A DNA stretch of 64,000 nt from Streptomyces sp. SDr-06. GTDB lineage: Bacteria > Actinomycetota > Actinomycetes > Streptomycetales > Streptomycetaceae. The notes under the pieces are model-generated. The model had not been told where the DNA came from. It saw only the letters and a list, made by a program, of their open reading frames with translations, and ran no database searches. The stretch lies in the NCBI RefSeq assembly GCF_003324565.1, contig NZ_QOLA01000001.1, forward strand, positions 1 to 64,000, given 5' to 3'. The position numbers were made by a program, and so were the translations under genes. Below, piece by piece: positions 42,789-50,486 of the stretch (position 1 is its first letter; each line of letters begins with the position of its first letter).

Positions 42789-43999
42789 GCTGTCCCGAAG
42801 CCCTCATCCCGGTACCGCAGGTCCAACCTGGTACGGCGGGCCCGCCGTGCGCGTACGCCCGGTTGCGGGCCGAACACCCCGTCGTCAAAGCGGAGTTGCC
42901 CAACGGCGAGAGCGGCTGGCTGATCAGCCGGTACGAGGACGCGCGGGCCGCGTTCGCCGACCCCCGGCTCGTCCGGCCGCTCCTGTCGGCGTGGCCGCCG
43001 CGCGCGGGGGCCGATGCCCCGCCACCGGCCCTGCCGACCTTCCTGGAGATGACCGGCGAGCACCACGAGCGCGTACGCCGCGTCGTCCTGCCGATGTTCG
43101 GCCGCCGCCGTCTCGCAGGCATGCGGCCCCGGATCCGGGCGATGGCCGGGGAACTCGTCGACACGATGGTGGCCGGGGCCGGCGAGGGCAGGACGGCGGA
43201 TCTCGTCGCGTCCTACGCGGAGCCGCTGCCGCTGCGCGTGCTGTGCGAGACCATCGGCCTGCCCTACGAGGACCGCGAGATCTACCTGCCGCACACCCTC
43301 ACGCTGCTCGGCGCGGCCGGGCTCACGATGGATGAGGTGCTCGCGGCCCTGTACGCGCTCCAGGACTACGCCGACGAGCTCATCTGCGCCCGGGAGAAGG
43401 ACGGCGTGGGCGACGACTACATCGGGGCACTCCTGGCGGAGGCCCGGCGGCCGGGCGGCCGGCTGAGCCGGGACGACGTCGTCAGCTTCGTCGTCACCAT
43501 GCTGATGGCGGGCTACAAGACCAACATCCAGCACACCGGCAACGCCCTGCTCGCCCTGCTCACCCATCCCGACCAGCTGAGCGGCCTGCGCGAAGCGCCC
43601 GAGCGGATCGGCAGCGCGGTGGAGGAGCTGCTGCGGTACGTCCCGCTGATGAACGCCATCAACATCCTCGTCGCGACCGAGGACTTCACCCTGCACGGGC
43701 AGCGGATCCGGGCCGGTGACGCGGTCGTCCCGGTGCCCGCGTCCGCCAACCGCGACCCGGAGGCGTTCGCAGACGCCGACCGTCTCGACCTCACCCGGGC
43801 GCCCAACGCGCACCTCGCGTTCGGCCACGGTCCGCACGCGTGCCTGGGCGGACACCTGACCCGGCTGCAACTGGCCATCGCCATCGAGGTGTTGCTGGAG
43901 CGGCTGCCCGCGATCGAGCTGGCCGCGCCGCCCGAGGCCATCGCCTGGGACGAGACCTCCCCGCTGCGCGCCCCGGCCCGATTGCCCGTGCGGTGGTGA
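42785..43999 (+). CDS. Cytochrome P450 (first), atypical I-helix
   Basis: A 404-residue soluble bacterial P450. ExxR (VEELLRYVP), the meander, and the heme loop FGHGPHACLGGHL with the Cys ligand near residue 353 are intact. The I-helix reads MAGYKTNIQ: the Thr is present, but the usual Asp/Glu before it is Lys, so proton delivery to the oxygen is probably changed. The N-terminal ~30 residues are short and polar. It overlaps the NRPS stop by four bases, so it is translationally coupled and very probably acts on the NRPS-bound or released amino acid. Confidence 0.92.
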   Translation: MSCPEALIPVPQVQPGTAGPPCAYARLRAEHPVVKAELPNGESGWLISRYEDARAAFADPRLVRPLLSAWPPRAGADAPPPALPTFLEMTGEHHERVRRVVLPMFGRRRLAGMRPRIRAMAGELVDTMVAGAGEGRTADLVASYAEPLPLRVLCETIGLPYEDREIYLPHTLTLLGAAGLTMDEVLAALYALQDYADELICAREKDGVGDDYIGALLAEARRPGGRLSRDDVVSFVVTMLMAGYKTNIQHTGNALLALLTHPDQLSGLREAPERIGSAVEELLRYVPLMNAINILVATEDFTLHGQRIRAGDAVVPVPASANRDPEAFADADRLDLTRAPNAHLAFGHGPHACLGGHLTRLQLAIAIEVLLERLPAIELAAPPEAIAWDETSPLRAPARLPVRW

Positions 44000-44052
44000 C
44001 TCCGCCCGTTCCGCCGCACCGTACGCGACCCGATGAGAGAGGCCCGCATCCC

Positions 44053-45279
44053 GTGACCGCACCGCACGCCCCCGCCACCGGGGCGACCCCGCACGAAGAC
44101 TCCCTCCCGCACTACCCGTTCAGCACCCGGGGCGACCGGCTCGCCCCGGAACTCACCGAGCTGCGCGGCAGCTGCCCGGTGGCCCGGGTCCGCGCCAACT
44201 CCGGTGATCAGGCCTGGCTGGTCACCGGCTACGAGCTCACCCAGCATGTGCTGCGCGACCGCGCCTTCGGGCGCTCGGTGCTCGCGGAGGCGACCAGCCC
44301 CGCGCAGGACGCCCCGATCATGGCGCCCGAACTGCTCGACGCCATGAACCACCTCCAGAAGGCGGGGCTGCGCGACGAAGTCCTCAAGGCGCTCGGCCGC
44401 AACCAGCCCGCCCTGCCGGCCGACTGGGTCGAGGGCGTGACCCGCGAGGGCCTCGACGCGATGGTCCGCGACGGCGCCCCCGGCGACCTCCAGCGTCACT
44501 TCGCGGAGTGGGTCGCCGCCCAGTGCATGTGCCGTCTGCTCGGCCTGCCCTTCGAGGACCACGCGTGGCTGGCCCGCCGCGCCGACCTCGACCTGACCAT
44601 GGTCACCCCCACCCACGAGGAACTGGCCCGCAACTGGGAGGAGGTACGCCAGTACATGCAGGAGCACATGGCCGCCCGCGACCCGGGCAGGCCCCGTGGC
44701 CTGGCCGACCGGCTGGCCGACCTCAACGCCCCTCATCAAGGACTGACGATGCGTCAACTCTCCAACATCGTGTCCGTTCTCTTCGTGAGCGGCTACGAGG
44801 ACTTCGCGAGCTTCCTGGGCGTCGCCTCCCTGAATCTGCTGCGCCACCCCGAGGCCATGAGCAGGGTCAGAGAGCGCCCGGAGACCATGCCGCAGTGCGT
44901 GGAGGAGCTGCTGCGCTGCAGCGTCGTCCTGGGCAACGCCATCCCGCGTTTCGTCACCCGCGACGCCCGGCTCGGCCCCGCGAAGGTGACGGAGGGCGAG
45001 ATGATCCTGCTCTCCCTGGACGCGGTGAACTACGACCCGGCCGCGTTCCCCGACGCCGATACCTTCGACCCCGCCCGCTCCCCCAACCCGCACCTCCGCT
45101 TCGGCTACGGCCGCCATCACTGCCCCGGCGCCCATCTGGTGCGGCGTCAGTCCGAGGTCGCCTTCCGCACCCTCCTGGACCACCTGCCCGGCATCTGTCT
45201 CGCCGTCCCGCCGACGGAGGTTCCCTGGCACCCCAACCGCATGGCCATCATGGCGGCCGAGCTCCCCGTGACCTGGTGA
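44053..45279 (+). CDS. Cytochrome P450 (second), atypical I-helix
   Basis: A 408-residue P450. ExxR (VEELLRCSV) and the heme loop FGYGRHHCPGAHL with the Cys near 357 are intact. The I-helix reads FVSGYEDFASF: the usual Ala is Ser, and the conserved Thr after the acidic residue is Asp. Such a change is known in P450s with unusual chemistry, though reactivity cannot be predicted. GTG 44053 starts 53 bases after the first P450. A strong terminator follows at 45324, closing the operon. The two P450s differ clearly from each other, so they are not a recent duplication. Confidence 0.92.
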   Translation: MTAPHAPATGATPHEDSLPHYPFSTRGDRLAPELTELRGSCPVARVRANSGDQAWLVTGYELTQHVLRDRAFGRSVLAEATSPAQDAPIMAPELLDAMNHLQKAGLRDEVLKALGRNQPALPADWVEGVTREGLDAMVRDGAPGDLQRHFAEWVAAQCMCRLLGLPFEDHAWLARRADLDLTMVTPTHEELARNWEEVRQYMQEHMAARDPGRPRGLADRLADLNAPHQGLTMRQLSNIVSVLFVSGYEDFASFLGVASLNLLRHPEAMSRVRERPETMPQCVEELLRCSVVLGNAIPRFVTRDARLGPAKVTEGEMILLSLDAVNYDPAAFPDADTFDPARSPNPHLRFGYGRHHCPGAHLVRRQSEVAFRTLLDHLPGICLAVPPTEVPWHPNRMAIMAAELPVTW

Positions 45280-45323
45280 GCCGGACGCGCCTTCACCGAA
45301 GGGCGCCCACGCCGTGACGCGCT

Positions 45324-45354
45324 GCTGCCCCCGCCTCGTCCGGGCGGGGGCAGC
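45324..45354 (+). terminator. Hairpin terminator closing the NRPS-P450 operon
   Basis: GCTGCCCCCGCC (45324-45335) and its exact complement (45343-45354) with a seven-base loop, 45 bases after the second P450 stop. Confidence 0.85.
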
Positions 45355-45514
45355 CGTCCTGAGCGCCGGGTTGCGGAGTGGGTGATCACGGTGCTGGACT
45401 GGAGCTACGCCCGCACAGCGCGGGGAAGCCCGGCCCCGTCCGGCTCAACCCCCCTTCGTCGCGGACCCGTTGGCAGCACAGTCGGCCCATGCTGGTTAAG
45501 GAGTGCTCGGGGAC

Positions 45515-46318
45515 ATGGACTATGTGAGTCGGTTCCGCCGCGACATCGAGGCCTTCGAGAACGCCGCGCTCAAGGCGTCGGGGAAGGCGGGCGCCCACGG
45601 GATTCCGCTGGTCCCTTCGTGCCCGGGCTGGTCGGTGGCCGATCTCGTCTTCCATCTGGGTGCCGTGCACCGCTATGTGAGCCGCGTGATCGGCGAGGGG
45701 CTCCTCGACCAGCCCGACGACACCGACTTCACGTTCCTGTCCCTCCCCGCGAACCCGGAGGGCTGGCCGAATCCTCAACACGCCCCGAACCAGGCCTTGT
45801 TGCCTTCCGAACTCGTCGGATGGTTCCACGAGGGGGCCTCCCGGCTGGCGACCGTGTTCACCGAGCACGATCCCGCCGAACGGGTGTGGTCCTGGTCGCA
45901 GGAGCAGTCCGTGGGCTTCTGGCAGCGCATGCAGGCCATCGAGGCGTCCGTACACCTCTGGGACATCGAGAACGCCCTGGGCGACCCCCGGCCGGTGGAC
46001 CGCCTGCTCGCCGCCGACGCCGTGCGCCACACCTTCGAGGTCATGGCTCCCGCCCGCCGCGCCCGCCAGAACGCCCCGGCGGGGCAGGGCGAACGGCTCC
46101 GGTTCCGGCAGTCCGACGGCTCCGGCGTCTGGATCGTGCAGCTGGACCCGGACGGCGTCCGGCTGAACTCGGGCACCGGATGCTGTGACGTCGAACTGAC
46201 GGCCACGGCCTCGGACCTGATGCTGTTCCTGTGGCACCGCATCCCCGCCGACGGCCTGGAGGTCCGGGGCGACGGCGCCCTCCTGGAGCGCTACTTCAAG
46301 CTGGTCCCGCCGCTGTAG
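45515..46318 (+). CDS. Mycothiol-dependent maleylpyruvate isomerase-like (MDMPI) protein
   Basis: A 267-residue protein of the MDMPI/DinB-like superfamily. The N-terminal helical bundle has the metal-ligand pattern typical of the family (FHLGAVHRYVSRVIGEG and the later IEASVHLWDIENALG, giving His residues and an Asp). The C-terminal ~90 residues form the MDMPI C domain (LEVRGDGALLERYF at the end). It may bind mycothiol and a divalent metal; many copies act as mycothiol S-transferases in detoxification. ATG 45515 is preferred over GTG 45503 because AAGGAG then sits about 11 bases upstream. It lies after the NRPS operon terminator, so joint transcription is doubtful. Confidence 0.85.
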   Translation: MDYVSRFRRDIEAFENAALKASGKAGAHGIPLVPSCPGWSVADLVFHLGAVHRYVSRVIGEGLLDQPDDTDFTFLSLPANPEGWPNPQHAPNQALLPSELVGWFHEGASRLATVFTEHDPAERVWSWSQEQSVGFWQRMQAIEASVHLWDIENALGDPRPVDRLLAADAVRHTFEVMAPARRARQNAPAGQGERLRFRQSDGSGVWIVQLDPDGVRLNSGTGCCDVELTATASDLMLFLWHRIPADGLEVRGDGALLERYFKLVPPL

Positions 46319-46378
46319 CCGCGACCGTCCCGACGCCTCGCCGCGCTTCGCCTCCGCCCCCGCGCCGAGCCCACGACG

Positions 46379-47917
46379 TCAGCACCCGGTCAGCGGCAGC
46401 GCGGGGAAGGGATGATCACTCCAGATCCGGCGCGAGGCTTCCTCCGGGTACGGAACGACGGTGGACTCGACGTCGAAGAGCCGGGCCTGGCGCTGGCGGG
46501 TGTCGTAGGCGGGCCAGCCGGGATCTCCGTGCGTGGCAAAGGCGGTCCACGCGGCGCGCATCCGCGCGGACAGGTCCTCCGCCTGCGGATACGGCGCTTC
46601 CCCGATCAGCGCGGCGGGCTGACCACGGTCCAGGGTGCCGAAGACCAGGGGCACGTCCAGGCCGTGGCAGGCGCCGAAGGCACCGCCCATGCCGGGCGCG
46701 GGCCAGGTCAGTTCGTACAGGTGCGCCCGGCCTCCGCCGGCCACCTGGGCTTCAGCCAGGCGGAGGGTCGGCATCCGGAACAGCCAGTCGGACTGGACCA
46801 GTTCGTACAGCTCGTCCGGGCTCGCGAAGGGAAACGCCTCGCGGTAGCGGCGTGCGCCGTCCGGTTCCGGTGCGAAGGCATCGAGGGCGGCCGCCGCCTG
46901 CTCCTCGGTCACCCGGCCGAGGAGTCCGTCGAGCACGGTGAACAGGCGTTGCTCGTCACGGGTGTGGCCGACCATGAGGTCGATGGCACGCCCGCCGCCG
47001 TCGGCCAGGGCCTGCCACGGTGGGGCGGTCAGCGTGTCACCGTCCACGACGGGCGCGAAGAACACCGACCGTCGCGCCGCGCGGCCCCAGCGGTGCCCCC
47101 GCTGACCGGCCTTCGCGGCGATCACGTCACCGGCCGCGGACAACCGCCGCGGATGCACGTCCGCCAGGTCGGCCACCGTCGGGCGCAGTCCGAGCTCGGC
47201 GGCGCAGGCGGCCGTGATGTCGGCCGCGAGCTCCGGTGAGAAGTAGGTGCCCTGTGCGCTCTGCGCGACGGCGCGGCGGAAGAGCCCTGCCGCCCGGTCC
47301 GTGGCGAGGAGTGCGGCCACCGATCCCCCGCCCGCCGACTGGCCGAAGACGGTCACCCGTCCCGGATCGCCGCCGAAGGCCTCGATGTTGTCGCGCACCC
47401 ACTCCAGGGCGGCCACCTGGTCGAGCAGGCCCCGGTTGGCCGGGGCCCCCTCGATCTGCGCGTAACCCTCAAGTCCCACGCGGTAGTTGAAGGTCACCAC
47501 GACGACCCCGCCGTCCCGGGCCAGCCGGGTGCCGTCGTACTCCGGCAGACCCGACATGCCGATCACGTAGGCCCCGCCGTGGATCCACACCATCACCGCG
47601 AGCCCCGCGCCGCGTTCGCATACGGGCGACCAGACATTGACCGTGAGCCAGTCGTCATCCGCCGGGTCCCCCGCCAGGGCGTCCATGCCGAAATGGGCGG
47701 CCTGGGGTGGCGGCGGCCCGTAGCAGGCGGCCTCCCGCACACCGCTCCAGCCACGTACGGGCCGCGGCGCGGCGAACCGCAGCGCGCCGACCGGTGGCTC
47801 GGCGAACGGGATGCCCCGGAAGTCCGCGACTCCGGCCTCCATGGTGCCGCGCAACACCCCACCGGGCGAGCGGACTTCGGGCCGTGAGGCGGAAGGATCG
47901 GACCCGGCACCAGTCAT
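46379..47917 (-). CDS. Type B carboxylesterase/lipase
   Basis: A 512-residue alpha/beta hydrolase of the carboxylesterase B type. The oxyanion region (VMVWIHGGAYVIGMSG), nucleophile elbow (VTVFGQSAGGGSVAALLA), acid (near VGHTRDEQRLF) and His (GACHGLDVPLVFG) are all present. There is no signal peptide, so it is cytoplasmic. It probably hydrolyses ester substrates, including drugs or polyketide esters. ATG 47917 has AAGGGG upstream. A TetR gene lies just upstream on the same strand and may control it. Confidence 0.92.
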   Translation of the reverse strand: MTGAGSDPSASRPEVRSPGGVLRGTMEAGVADFRGIPFAEPPVGALRFAAPRPVRGWSGVREAACYGPPPPQAAHFGMDALAGDPADDDWLTVNVWSPVCERGAGLAVMVWIHGGAYVIGMSGLPEYDGTRLARDGGVVVVTFNYRVGLEGYAQIEGAPANRGLLDQVAALEWVRDNIEAFGGDPGRVTVFGQSAGGGSVAALLATDRAAGLFRRAVAQSAQGTYFSPELAADITAACAAELGLRPTVADLADVHPRRLSAAGDVIAAKAGQRGHRWGRAARRSVFFAPVVDGDTLTAPPWQALADGGGRAIDLMVGHTRDEQRLFTVLDGLLGRVTEEQAAAALDAFAPEPDGARRYREAFPFASPDELYELVQSDWLFRMPTLRLAEAQVAGGGRAHLYELTWPAPGMGGAFGACHGLDVPLVFGTLDRGQPAALIGEAPYPQAEDLSARMRAAWTAFATHGDPGWPAYDTRQRQARLFDVESTVVPYPEEASRRIWSDHPFPALPLTGC

Positions 47918-48042
47918 CGCGACGCCCCTTCGCAAGGGTGGAGGCCGCACCGCCTCCGTCCGCAGCGCATCATCCTGCGCGGGTCCCGTACCGCGCCAGC
48001 CAATTACGACAGAACGGCGCCGAGCGGCGGCGGCTCGCGGCC

Positions 48043-48651
48043 CTACCGGTCCCGGCCGGGCCGTCCAGTGATCGACGCGAGGAAGTCGTCGAGCAGGGCG
48101 ATCTGCACCTGCTCGGGGAAGCGGGCCGGGTCGAAGAGAGCCTGGACCACGAGTCCGTGGGTGAACGCCACGGCGGTGGCGGCCAGTTGCTCCGGGTCGG
48201 CCGACTCGGGCAGCTCGCCAGCGGTGCGCGCGGCCTCCAGGTGCGGGCTGATCGCCGAACGCATCCGCGTGTAGCGGTCCGCCTGCTCCACGCCCAGGCC
48301 CTCGTCGGCGAGGGCGAGGTCCCAGGAGCTGACCCAGATCCGGTTGCGGGCCGTGTCGTCCGGGGTCAGCGGCAGGATGTCGAGGAGCATCGCGCGCAGC
48401 GCGGCGATCCCCTCGCCGGGACGCTCCCGCCGGGGCCGCTCCGCCGTGCGGGTCTCCAACAGCTGCAGGGCGTGGGCGACGAGGGCCCGCTTGGTCGGGA
48501 AGTAGTGCATGAGCATGCCGGTGGACACCTCCATGGCGGAGGCGACGGCTCGCAGGGTGAGGCCCCCGAACCCGCGGTCGGCCAGCACTTCCCACACCGC
48601 CTGGGATACGTCTTCGCGGCGTGCTTCACGGTCTCCGGGGGCGGGCGGCAT
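48043..48651 (-). CDS. TetR family transcriptional regulator
   Basis: A 202-residue TetR repressor. The N-terminal helix-turn-helix is intact (VSQAVWEVLADRGFGGLTLR, then VASAMEVSTGMLMHYFPTKR), followed by a helical ligand domain. Its stop is about 125 bases upstream of the esterase start on the same strand, and it is divergent from the GNAT-NTF2 gene across a short AT-rich region (48652-48693) that contains no perfect palindrome I can identify. Either neighbour may be its target. Confidence 0.92.
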   Translation of the reverse strand: MPPAPGDREARREDVSQAVWEVLADRGFGGLTLRAVASAMEVSTGMLMHYFPTKRALVAHALQLLETRTAERPRRERPGEGIAALRAMLLDILPLTPDDTARNRIWVSSWDLALADEGLGVEQADRYTRMRSAISPHLEAARTAGELPESADPEQLAATAVAFTHGLVVQALFDPARFPEQVQIALLDDFLASITGRPGRDR

Positions 48652-48693
48652 GCTGCTACCTTACATACCGAACGCTTGTTACGTACCCGTGGA

Positions 48694-49701
48694 ATGAGGC
48701 ATCCCGTGTTCGCACTGCCGCTCGGCGACGACGCCCAGCTCCGCCCCCTGGAACCCTGGCAGGCGCCGGAGTTCCTGGCCCACATGGACCGTGCCCGCCC
48801 CTACGTCGACCCGTGGATACCCTGGGCCACGTTCAGCACGGACCTCGCCGGCGCCGAGTCCACCTTGCGGCGCTACGCGGAACGGCAGGCCGAGGACTCC
48901 CGCCGGATCTACGGCATCTGGCTCGACGGCACCCTGGTCGGCGGGGTCATGTTCACGAGCTTCGACACGGTGTCGGGCGTGTGCGAGATCGGCTGCTGGC
49001 TGGAGGAGAAGGGCGCCGGCCGGGGGCTGGTGACGCGGGCGTGCCGGGTGCTGATCGACTGGGCGTTCACCGAGCGGGCGATGAGCCGCGTCGAATGGTG
49101 GGTCACGCCCGACAACACCCGCAGCATCCAGGCGGCACGCCGGCTCGGGATGACCCGCGAGGGCGTGCTGCGCCGGCGCTACCCGTACCGGGACGTCCGG
49201 CACGACTCGGAGGTCTGGGCGGTCCTCGCCGAGGAGTGGCCGCCCGCGGAGGGGAACCGCGCGGACCTTCCGGCCGACACCGTCCTCGCCCCGCCCGAGC
49301 CCGAGGTCAAGGCGGAGCTCGACCGCCTGATGACCACCTTCCTCGGCGCGTTCACCAACACCGGGGGCGGTCGCCCCGACGTCGGCATCGTCCGGGAGGT
49401 CTTCATTCCGCAGGGGCTGATCATCAGCAACGCCGGGGACGAGCCCGTGGTCTACGACCTCGACTCGTTCGTGGCGCCCCGCGAGAAGATCCTCAACGAC
49501 GGGACCCTGACGGAGTTCTCGGAGTGGGAGGTCGCCGAGCGGACCGAGGTCTTCGGGTCGGTCGCCCAGCGGTTCAGCGCGTACCGCAAGTCCGGACGCC
49601 TCAACGGCGAATGGTTCGAGGGCTCCGGCCACAAGACCACCCAGTTCGTGCGGACACCGGCCGGCTGGAAGATGAGCTCCCTGTCCTGGGACGACGAGTA
49701 G
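48694..49701 (+). CDS. GNAT acetyltransferase fused to an NTF2/SnoaL-like domain
   Basis: A ~335-residue two-domain protein. Residues ~1-185 form a RimJ/RimL-type GNAT: LRPLEPWQAPEFLAHMDRAR, EIGCWLEEKGAGRGLVTRAC (acetyl-CoA loop), NTRSIQAARRLGMTREGVLR. Residues ~195-335 form an NTF2/DUF4440-like domain: EVKAELDRLMTTFLGAFTNT, PQGLIISNAGDEPVVYDLDS, then FVRTPAGWKMSSLSW. In other genomes such domains are usually separate proteins. The start is uncertain: ATG 48694, or GTG 48706 with GAGG six bases upstream. The gene diverges from the TetR gene. The substrate is unknown. Confidence 0.82.
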   Translation: MRHPVFALPLGDDAQLRPLEPWQAPEFLAHMDRARPYVDPWIPWATFSTDLAGAESTLRRYAERQAEDSRRIYGIWLDGTLVGGVMFTSFDTVSGVCEIGCWLEEKGAGRGLVTRACRVLIDWAFTERAMSRVEWWVTPDNTRSIQAARRLGMTREGVLRRRYPYRDVRHDSEVWAVLAEEWPPAEGNRADLPADTVLAPPEPEVKAELDRLMTTFLGAFTNTGGGRPDVGIVREVFIPQGLIISNAGDEPVVYDLDSFVAPREKILNDGTLTEFSEWEVAERTEVFGSVAQRFSAYRKSGRLNGEWFEGSGHKTTQFVRTPAGWKMSSLSWDDE

Positions 49702-49729
49702 CGGGGCGCCCCTCGCCCGCGGCCCTTCC

Positions 49730-49769
49730 CCGTGGCGGTCCCGCCTCCCCCGCGGCGGGACCGCCACGG
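49730..49769. terminator. Bidirectional hairpin terminator
   Basis: Exact 16-base arms (49730-49745 and 49754-49769) with an eight-base loop, between the convergent GNAT-NTF2 gene and the small secreted protein gene. Confidence 0.85.
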
Positions 49770-49831
49770 CGAACTCTCCGCTCGCGAACGCCGAGCGCCT
49801 CGCCGCCCAGGCGCCGGAGGACGCCCGGGCG

Positions 49832-50113
49832 TCAGAAGACGAAGTAGCTCGCCCCGAACGTCGTCGCCGACTGCCCGGGGTCCACCTCCGCCGTCACCGG
49901 GCCCTGGCAGTTCGCCGCGGCATGCACCAGGACCACGGAGTTCGTGTGGTTTTGGACCGAGACCGGGGAAGACGTCGCGTAGCAGCCCCTGCCCGGGTTC
50001 TCCTGGAGCACCCCGTTGACGACCAGGAATCCGGTCGCCGCCTGAGCGGGCACGGCGAGCGCGAGCACACCGGCGGCGACCAGCGTGCCGAGCGCGGCGA
50101 TACGACGGCGCAT
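49832..50113 (-). CDS. Small secreted protein (93 aa)
   Basis: A 93-residue protein with a clear signal peptide (RRRIAALGTLVAAGVLALAV, cleavage after AQA) and a ~67-residue secreted domain that ends in GQSATTFGASYFVF. It has two cysteines (GRGCYATSS and AANCQGP) that could form a disulfide. The start at ATG 50113 has GGGAGG upstream. I do not recognise the family. Confidence 0.7.
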   Translation of the reverse strand: MRRRIAALGTLVAAGVLALAVPAQAATGFLVVNGVLQENPGRGCYATSSPVSVQNHTNSVVLVHAAANCQGPVTAEVDPGQSATTFGASYFVF

Positions 50114-50486
50114 GATGAATCTCCCTCCCACAGGGGCCACGGCCGCGGCCGCGCCCCTCCAGCACATGTCTGACTTACCCATCCTTTCCGGGACAGGAAG
50201 CGCGCGGCTATCCCTCAATGAGATGAGGCCGTACGGCGCTTCGCCGCACTCCTCGGGCCGCATTTCCTCGGGTAGTAACGAACACATAACGGGACTAGCC
50301 CAAACTTCAGTGCCTGTTAGAACGCCGGACAGGCAACCCGCAGCCCTCGGCCACCCGGTGGCGTCAGGCTCGTCCCGGCCGGGCGTCACAGACAGCACCC
50401 GGCACCCCGCCGACTCGCCAACTCCCGTGCCAAGAACGCCCGTTCAGGGAGCACGGAGTCGACTGCCCTCACCTCAAGGAGTGCCC
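50114..50486. other. Divergent region before the phospholipase C gene
   Basis: 373 bp shared by the divergent small secreted protein and phospholipase genes. It is relatively AT-rich around 50270-50300 (AGTAACGAACACATAACGGG), where promoter elements probably lie. No clear PHO box is present, although phospholipases of this type can be phosphate-regulated. Confidence 0.4.

Noticed and set aside
45515..46318. MDMPI gene as part of the NRPS-P450 operon
   Set aside because: A strong terminator (45324-45354) and a long gap separate it from the second P450.
48652..48693. A symmetric TetR operator between the TetR and GNAT-NTF2 genes
   Set aside because: The region is AT-rich, but its half-sites do not pair when the strand is compared with its complement.
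50250..50330. PHO box (PhoP site) before the phospholipase C gene
   Set aside because: Only a weak partial match (GTTCGTTAC on the minus strand) is seen, not the paired 11-base repeats of a PHO box.
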